Assembly (NCBI GenBank): GCA_043497085.1
Contig: JBIEKI010000005.1
Source of the DNA: Thalassobacillus sp043497085
GTDB taxonomy: Bacteria > Bacillota > Bacilli > Bacillales > Halobacillaceae
DNA length: 64,000 bases
Direction: 5' to 3' (one strand)
The position numbers and the translations under genes are program-made. Below the pieces are notes generated by a model, which searched no databases, was not told the origin of the DNA, and saw only the letters and a program-made list of their open reading frames with translations. Positions 59,199-64,000 of this stretch are shown here, piece after piece; within the stretch, counting starts at the first letter, position 1; each line of letters opens with the position of its first letter.

Positions 59199-60134
59199 TT
59201 ACTCGGCGAAACGGCCTCGCTGACGCAATAACTCTCTATGAAGTTCGGTATTTTTTTCAAAAGCTTCTCTGCCGTGAAGCCAGAAACGGTTGTTAAGCAT
59301 AATCAAGTCACCTTCCGGCAGATCTAAACCGGTGGTAGCTGGTGAATTTTCCATTGAATGGGACAAGTCCTTCAAATACTTTGCCTGATCAATCGTTTCC
59401 GGATAAACGAACTGATCAATGAAGCAGATGCAAGGACCGTTGTTATTCTCATAGAACGTCTGGCGAAGGATATCTTCCGAGACATTTTTACTTGCTGGAG
59501 CTTTGTAGATAAACTTGTATTTTGCCAGTGGGTGGTTATAAAAATAATCCATCTCTTCCCAATCATCTAAATGGAGAATACGGGAACGTCCACCTACCGC
59601 ATTTTCTTCCTCGAACTTCATCATCAACAGCCAGTCTGTCGGCTCATCAACATACGTTCCGTCGGTGTGAAGCGTGAATGTACGATATGCCTGGCGCAGG
59701 TAGGAATCACTGTCATCCGTATGCTTAACTGAAAAGCGCGCATAGTATTTCCCTGACATCGCATCGAAGTTCGGCGTACCAACAAGGTGAGTAAGAGCCG
59801 TGGAGAACTTCACATAATCCTGATCGTCTTTCGTACGTCCCTGCAACCCTACTGTGAATCCTCCTGTCTGCCGATCATGGAGAATGCCGCGAATCGTTTG
59901 AATGAACTCCTCTCCTACTAATTCTACTAGTTTATCAGCTGCCATCAACCGCATATATGGTACATATTCCAATTGCTCGTCACTGACATCCTTCAAATCC
60001 TCAATAAACTTGTCAATTACTTCATTTTCAAATTCGATATGATAAAGACGATGATGCTTCGGATGCTGTTCCACCTTATACCCTTTTCCAGTTTGAAGCT
60101 CTAATTTACCTTTTTGTAGATCCATCGCACACAT
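59199..60134 (-). CDS. csiD: Glutarate 2-hydroxylase (CsiD family)
   Basis: 311 residues. Fe(II)/2-oxoglutarate dioxygenase: iron ligands His 156 and Asp 158 in LHTDGTY and His 287 in RFWLHGRE, with the 2-oxoglutarate-binding Arg in ELLRQRGRF. MRLMAADKLVELVG and QDYVKFSTALTHLVGTPNFD match CsiD. It hydroxylates glutarate, from lysine breakdown, to L-2-hydroxyglutarate. GGGAGG precedes the ATG. The leader has a dedicated promoter and terminator. Confidence 0.93.
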   Translation of the reverse strand: MCAMDLQKGKLELQTGKGYKVEQHPKHHRLYHIEFENEVIDKFIEDLKDVSDEQLEYVPYMRLMAADKLVELVGEEFIQTIRGILHDRQTGGFTVGLQGRTKDDQDYVKFSTALTHLVGTPNFDAMSGKYYARFSVKHTDDSDSYLRQAYRTFTLHTDGTYVDEPTDWLLMMKFEEENAVGGRSRILHLDDWEEMDYFYNHPLAKYKFIYKAPASKNVSEDILRQTFYENNNGPCICFIDQFVYPETIDQAKYLKDLSHSMENSPATTGLDLPEGDLIMLNNRFWLHGREAFEKNTELHRELLRQRGRFAE

Positions 60135-60195
60135 TGTTAAAAACCTCCCGAGTTTTTAGATAGTTGTTTAGTTGCTGACGGGCCCTTTCAGCGAT

Positions 60196-60369
60196 TAAAA
60201 AAAGCCAGTATTATCCCTTGATTAACAGGAAAAATACTGGCTTCTAAACTGCGTGGGTGCTCTGGCGTTCAGAGTTATAGCAGTCTTGACAGTCCTATAT
60301 TCAAATGAATTACTAATAAACTAGCAAACCGGCTTTGAAAGGGGGTGCCTTTCTAAAGGTTGCTTTCTG
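60196..60369 (-). promoter_or_regulatory. Structured leader with intrinsic terminator (possible attenuator) of csiD-lhgO
   Basis: About 174 bases between the predicted start and a terminator (AGCCAGTATT / AATACTGGCT at 60203-60242, then seven T). The 5' part folds as AGCAACC / GGTTTGCT around an inner GAAAGG / CCTTTC hairpin, a plausible aptamer. The terminator lies before the gene, so read-through must be regulated or a second promoter must exist. I cannot match it to a riboswitch class. Confidence 0.5.
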
Positions 60370-60375
60370 ATATCT

Positions 60376-60404
60376 ACTATATAACAATCAAAATTTTCTG
60401 TCAA
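60376..60404 (-). promoter_or_regulatory. Strong sigma-A promoter of the csiD leader
   Basis: Minus strand perfect TTGACA (60399-60404), 17 bases, TATAGT (60376-60381). Confidence 0.7.
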
Positions 60405-60751
60405 CAATGTTTTTAACTTTTATATGGTGATAATAGTTAAATAGAGGCTATTCCTGTGGGTAAATTCCAATCCCATAGAGATCAAGCGGCAAAAAACACG
60501 GGCTAGCTATGCAGTTAAAGCTCACGATGGCTGAAGACTGATTCGAGATAGATACAACATCTTAAAATCAAGTCTTCTGGAACATCAAAAAAGCCTTCCC
60601 ATTTTTCAGGGAAGGCTTTCTACGCTTTGTGGCGAAGGACCGACGACCACATTCGTCGTTTAGCTATAAAAGCATATCCATTCGTCTTACACAAGTTAGC
60701 TCATCGCTCAATTACTATACCACGCTTATCTGGTAAACACAATCTTTATTT
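60405..60751. other. Intergenic region with a terminator for the ABC operon
   Basis: The stem AAGCCTTCCC / GGGAAGGCTT at 60590-60619 is followed by TTTTTTG on the minus strand and would end the glnQ-type operon about 130 bases past its stop. No other feature is visible. Confidence 0.65.
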
Positions 60752-61477
60752 TTATAATACTTTACTCAGGAATTCCTGTGTCCTCGGATTCTGTGGATTA
60801 CCGAACAGATTCTCCGGTACATCTTCTTCCATAATGATGCCTTCATCCATGAACAGGACTCGGTCCCCTACTTCACGGGCAAAGCCCATTTCATGGGTGA
60901 CAACTACCATTGTCATGCCTTCTTTGGCAAGGTCTTTCATGACCTCAAGCACATCCCCGACAAGTTCCGGATCGAGTGCAGATGTCGGTTCATCAAACAA
61001 CATGATTCTTGGTTCCATCGCAAGTGAACGTGCGATGGCGACACGCTGCTTCTGCCCACCGGACAAACTTTCCGGGTAGACATCGGCTTTATCGCTGAGC
61101 CCGACTTTTTCCAGTAGCGGCAAAGCAGCTTTTTCTGCATCCTTTTTCTTTATTCCCTTTACTTTGATTGGACCGAGCGTAATATTTTCGAGTACGGTTT
61201 TATGAGGAAACAGGTTGAAATGCTGAAACACCATTCCTACTCGTGAGCGTACTTCGTTTATGTTGATTTTTGGATCAGTCAGGTTATCTCCTTCAATATA
61301 AACCTCTCCTGAAGTTACCTCTTCAAGCAAGTTCAAGCATCGCAAAAACGTACTTTTACCTGACCCTGAAGGTCCGATAACACAAACTACTTCCTGCTCT
61401 TTTATTTCGGCATCGATTCCTTTCAATACTTCTACGGAACCGAATGATTTATGCAAATCTCTCACGCTGATCATCAT
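60752..61477 (-). CDS. glnQ: Polar amino-acid ABC transporter ATP-binding protein
   Basis: 241 residues. Walker A GPSGSGKST, Q-loop VFQHFNLFPH, signature LSGGQKQRVAIARSL, Walker B MLFDEPTSALDPE, H-loop VVTHEMGFA. GlnQ/ArtM type. The start overlaps the permease stop (ATGA) and AAGGAG lies 9 bases upstream. Couples ATP hydrolysis to uptake of an amino acid. Confidence 0.92.
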   Translation of the reverse strand: MMISVRDLHKSFGSVEVLKGIDAEIKEQEVVCVIGPSGSGKSTFLRCLNLLEEVTSGEVYIEGDNLTDPKININEVRSRVGMVFQHFNLFPHKTVLENITLGPIKVKGIKKKDAEKAALPLLEKVGLSDKADVYPESLSGGQKQRVAIARSLAMEPRIMLFDEPTSALDPELVGDVLEVMKDLAKEGMTMVVVTHEMGFAREVGDRVLFMDEGIIMEEDVPENLFGNPQNPRTQEFLSKVL

Positions 61478-62130
61478 ACGTCAAGTCTCCTTTCTACTCT
61501 TCTCAAGTAAACGGCTGTCGGTACTGTAATGACGAGATACATGATACATACCATCGTCAATGCTTCGAATGCAGCAAAGGTTGAACCATAATATTGCTGC
61601 CCCATGTATAGCAATTCTCCAACAGCGATGACAGAGAAAAGAGAAGTGTCTTTCAGGCTGATGACAAACTGGTTACCAAGGGGTGGGATCATTCTTCTGA
61701 ATGCCTGCGGCCAAATGATATACCTCATCGTCTGGTTACGGGTAAGACCGATCGAACGGCCTGCCTCATCTTGTCCTTTATCGATCGAGTAAACCGCTCC
61801 ACGGACAATTTCAGCAATATAAGCCCCGGCGTTAATAGCAATCGCTATAATAGACGCAGTAATTTTATCGATATTGACGCCCATCAAATCAGATAGACCA
61901 AAATAAATGAATAAGATCTGTGCAAGAATTGGTGTACCACGGATCACCTCTACATACACTGTGGCAAGCCCGTAAATGAGTTTATTTTTGGAAAGACGGG
62001 CAAAGCCGAAGATAGCCCCGAGGATAAAACCGAAGATCAACCCGATACCAGTAATCAATAATGTCCATACCAGCCCTTCGAACAGCATAGGCATGACTCG
62101 GTAATAATGAGATTCTGTTATAAAGTCCAT
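61474..62130 (-). CDS. glnP: Polar amino-acid ABC transporter permease
   Basis: 218 residues with about five membrane helices. VEVIRGTPILAQILFIYFGL and the EAA loop EAGRSIGLTRNQTMRYIIWPQAFR are typical of the HisM/GlnP family. A single permease gene suggests a homodimeric pore. AAGGAG precedes the ATG. Confidence 0.9.
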   Translation of the reverse strand: MDFITESHYYRVMPMLFEGLVWTLLITGIGLIFGFILGAIFGFARLSKNKLIYGLATVYVEVIRGTPILAQILFIYFGLSDLMGVNIDKITASIIAIAINAGAYIAEIVRGAVYSIDKGQDEAGRSIGLTRNQTMRYIIWPQAFRRMIPPLGNQFVISLKDTSLFSVIAVGELLYMGQQYYGSTFAAFEALTMVCIMYLVITVPTAVYLRRVERRLDV

Positions 62131-62264
62131 ATGTGTTTTCGCTCCTTATTCTACGAATTGTGCGATAAATGAAGTAGATTTTTTCAAAATAATAGCGCAA
62201 CAAGCTAATCACTTGCTACGCTTTTACCGATCAGCTATATCTCTTCTCTTGGTGTCATTAAACG

Positions 62265-63044
62265 TTATTCAGATGATTCTGTACCGTATTTACGCTCACC
62301 GAACCATTTTTCATAGATGTCATCATACGTACCGTTTTCTATCAAAGTTTCCAGTGCCTTGTTTACATCTTCAACCAGCTCAGAATCTTTCGGGAATGCG
62401 ATACCATACTGCTCCCCTTGAAGGATGTCGCCGACTGTTTTCAAATTAGCAGAATCATTAGCCACATAATATTGGACGCTAGGAACGTCATACATAACCG
62501 CGTCAAGACGACCGGACTCCAGGTCCATATATGCTTCAACGATACCAGGGAATGTTACCAACTCGGCATCTGGATGGTTTTCTTTAATGTAGGCTTCACT
62601 AGTAGTACCAGAACGTGTCCCTACTTTTTTGCCAGCAAGGTCATCTTCTGATTTGATTTCATTATTATCTTTATTAACAGCGATCATCAGACCGGCATCA
62701 TAATATGGATCAGAGAAATCAATTGTCTCTTTACGTTCTTCTGTGATCGTCATACCTGCAATCCCGATATCGAAACGACCGGACTGCATGCCACTTACAA
62801 CACCGTCAAATTTCATCGACTCGATATTGACCTTGAAACCAGCTTCATCAGCCACTGCTTTGATCAAATCGATATCGAAACCTTCCATCTCACCTGTTTC
62901 TTCGTTCAGGAATTCGAATGGAACGAAGTTGTTATCTGTAGCAACTGTGTACTCTTCCGCTGCATCACCGGAGTTACAGCCTGCTAATAGAAGAGCTGAT
63001 AGTGCAATTGCAAGAATAAATAAGTACCCTTTTCCTTTTATCAT
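62265..63044 (-). CDS. glnH: Amino-acid ABC transporter substrate-binding lipoprotein
   Basis: 259 residues. Lipobox LLLAGC, then the bacterial solute-binding family 3 fold: TVATDNNFVPFEFLNEETGE, GFDIDLIKAVADEAGF, DIGIAGMTITEERKETIDFSDPYYDAG, VGTRSGTTSEAYIKE. Arg and Asp in the binding segments fit a polar amino acid such as glutamine; specificity is unproved. GGGGGAAG precedes the ATG. A 134-base gap separates it from the permease, which may let it be made in excess. Confidence 0.9.
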   Translation of the reverse strand: MIKGKGYLFILAIALSALLLAGCNSGDAAEEYTVATDNNFVPFEFLNEETGEMEGFDIDLIKAVADEAGFKVNIESMKFDGVVSGMQSGRFDIGIAGMTITEERKETIDFSDPYYDAGLMIAVNKDNNEIKSEDDLAGKKVGTRSGTTSEAYIKENHPDAELVTFPGIVEAYMDLESGRLDAVMYDVPSVQYYVANDSANLKTVGDILQGEQYGIAFPKDSELVEDVNKALETLIENGTYDDIYEKWFGERKYGTESSE

Positions 63045-63340
63045 GTTTCTTCCCCCTTTTTATGTGCGTAATTAATTATCTCAAAATTTGTTATTAATTA
63101 AAATTTTCTGAATTATATGTATTTTGTCATATAGATGCAAAATTTATTATTTTTATTAGGTATTACACCTGTTGCTAACAATTACGACTAATTAATCCTA
63201 TTTCCTCTTTATTACGAAGAATTTACAACTTGACCTTCTGGCAATCTACTTTTCACCTAATCTTTTTTAGGAAATAACTAGGATAATTAATCTTATTCAT
63301 AGAACTAAGTACTCATATAGAATTATAAAGGAGGAGCTTT

Positions 63341-63592
63341 ATGAACTTCCTCGTCAACTTGATCGATTACTTGATTTCTACAAAAAAGACATTCATTTAC
63401 TCAACCTACAGCTTGAAAGAATACTACAGAATTATTTCTAAACTAAAGGCGGCTTCCATCAAATACCGAGTCGCTTCGAACGTTCATATGTCCTCACATA
63501 GCGGAGTGACAAAAAATGACTATGGCAATGAATATAAATTTTACGTCAAAAAGGAAGACGAACATAAAGCCCTGGAAGCCATTCATAAATGA
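63341..63592 (+). CDS. Small DUF2007-like protein
   Basis: 83 residues with AAAGGAGG upstream. Ferredoxin-like pattern: KEYYRIISKLKAASIKYRVAS at the start and YKFYVKKEDEHKALEAIHK at the end, as in DUF2007-type proteins. Basic, soluble apart from a slightly hydrophobic start. Function unknown. It lies alone between divergent genes. Confidence 0.65.
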   Translation: MNFLVNLIDYLISTKKTFIYSTYSLKEYYRIISKLKAASIKYRVASNVHMSSHSGVTKNDYGNEYKFYVKKEDEHKALEAIHK

Positions 63593-63653
63593 TTATTAAA
63601 TTGAAGTATTAGGGGTGTAATGTGCTAATAATCTACCAGGAATATACGAATAG

Positions 63654-63682
63654 AAAAACCGCCTGGAGATTCCAGACGGTTT
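63654..63682. terminator. Bidirectional terminator
   Basis: AACCG-CTGG / CCAG-CGGTT stem with T-rich flanks between the DUF2007-like gene and the aldehyde dehydrogenase. Confidence 0.78.
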
Positions 63683-63693
63683 CATTATTAGAA

Positions 63694-64000
63694 TTATAAT
63701 AGATTTTCCTGCAGCCGGAAGCAAACAACTTTCTGCTCGGTCATCGACTCGATTGCATAACGTACACCCTCGCGTCCGATACCGGAACCTTTCGTCCCCC
63801 CAAATGGCATCGCGTCGATCCGGTAGTCACTGCTGTCGTTGATCATGACACCACCGACGTTCAACCCTTTAATGGCATGGAAAGCGTTATTAATATCCGA
63901 TGTGAAAATACCTGCCTGCAGTCCGTAATCCACATCATTAGAACGGTCGACTGCATCGTGGAGGTTTTCCACTGGCATAATCAATACGACTGGACCGAAA
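63694..64000 (-). CDS. Aldehyde dehydrogenase, C-terminal part (gene runs off the window)
   Basis: The visible 102 codons run in from beyond 64000 (frame FGPVVLIMPV at the edge). YGLQAGIFTSDINNAF, MINDSSDYRIDAMPFGGTKGSGIGREGVRYAIESMTEQKVVCF is the C-terminal region of NAD(P)-dependent aldehyde dehydrogenases, closest in feel to the lactaldehyde / GapN-like branch. The catalytic Cys lies outside the window. Substrate is unknown. Confidence 0.88.
   Translation of the reverse strand, partial: FGPVVLIMPVENLHDAVDRSNDVDYGLQAGIFTSDINNAFHAIKGLNVGGVMINDSSDYRIDAMPFGGTKGSGIGREGVRYAIESMTEQKVVCFRLQENLL

Noticed and set aside
60135..60404. T-box or lysine riboswitch in the csiD leader
   Set aside because: Neither the T-box sequence (GGTGGNACCGCG) nor the conserved lysine-riboswitch blocks can be found.
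1..64000. CRISPR arrays, tRNA or rRNA genes, insertion sequences, prophage
   Set aside because: No regular spacer repeats, no cloverleaf or rRNA motifs and no transposase, integrase or phage proteins were seen on either strand.

Overview
This window comes from a moderately halophilic member of the Bacillaceae, of the Halobacillus / Virgibacillus / Thalassobacillus kind. The signs are ectABC ectoine synthesis genes, AGGAGG-type ribosome binding sites, many TTG and GTG starts, sigma-A promoters, SAM-I (S-box) riboswitches, a sipW-tasA biofilm locus with SinR-type boxes, and families typical of Bacillus (YwbE, DUF2188, DUF3231, RsbR). No rRNA, tRNA, CRISPR array, transposase or phage gene was found. 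The genus cannot be fixed from sequence alone.

Layout. 1-6.1 kb: a dispersed palindromic repeat, a small membrane protein, two tandem VanY-type LysM carboxypeptidases, panE, a GNAT acetyltransferase and a channel-like membrane protein. 6.1-6.6 kb: a gene-free stretch with a strong sigma-A promoter and a set of hairpins that look like an unassigned structured RNA. 6.6-10.9 kb (minus): sipW - tasA/calY - TapA-like acidic protein - LPXTG protein with a TasA-like domain - class D sortase - small protein, preceded by GTTCTYT (SinR-type) boxes. This looks like an amyloid-type matrix operon carrying its own cell-wall anchoring system. 11.8-21 kb (minus): a complete-looking hypABFCDE - accessory - cytochrome b5-like - small - large - protease operon for a cytoplasmic [NiFe] hydrogenase. 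It has an altered proximal-cluster motif, a short HypA and a frameshift in hypE.

21-39 kb is a mixed housekeeping and stress region: quinone-type oxidoreductase, secreted M14 carboxypeptidase, DUF2188 and DUF3231 proteins, S-box plus metI-like gene, two ion/organic-acid permeases, a cupin/HD-GYP protein, S-box plus msrA and AIM24, a siderophore-type N-monooxygenase, a C45 acyltransferase, DinB, UspA, a HAD phosphatase and a MATE exporter. 39.6-41.9 kb: ectABC, where ectA appears to start with ATC. 42-48.4 kb: two more copies of the palindromic repeat, pepT, an RsbR-like stressosome protein, and a TetR gene with an RND/MMPL exporter split into two coupled genes, controlled by two identical TetR-type operators.

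48.4-57.8 kb: a carboxylate uptake and catabolism block. It holds a TAXI binding protein, DUF1850, a fused TRAP permease, an FAH-family hydrolase and an SDR dehydrogenase, with a divergent DctB-DctS-DctR-like sensory trio. A tandem 9-bp repeat array sits just upstream of the TAXI promoter. 57.9-60.4 kb: lhgO and csiD, converting glutarate to 2-oxoglutarate through L-2-hydroxyglutarate, behind a leader with its own promoter and intrinsic terminator. 60.7-63 kb: a polar amino-acid ABC importer. The window ends inside an aldehyde dehydrogenase gene.
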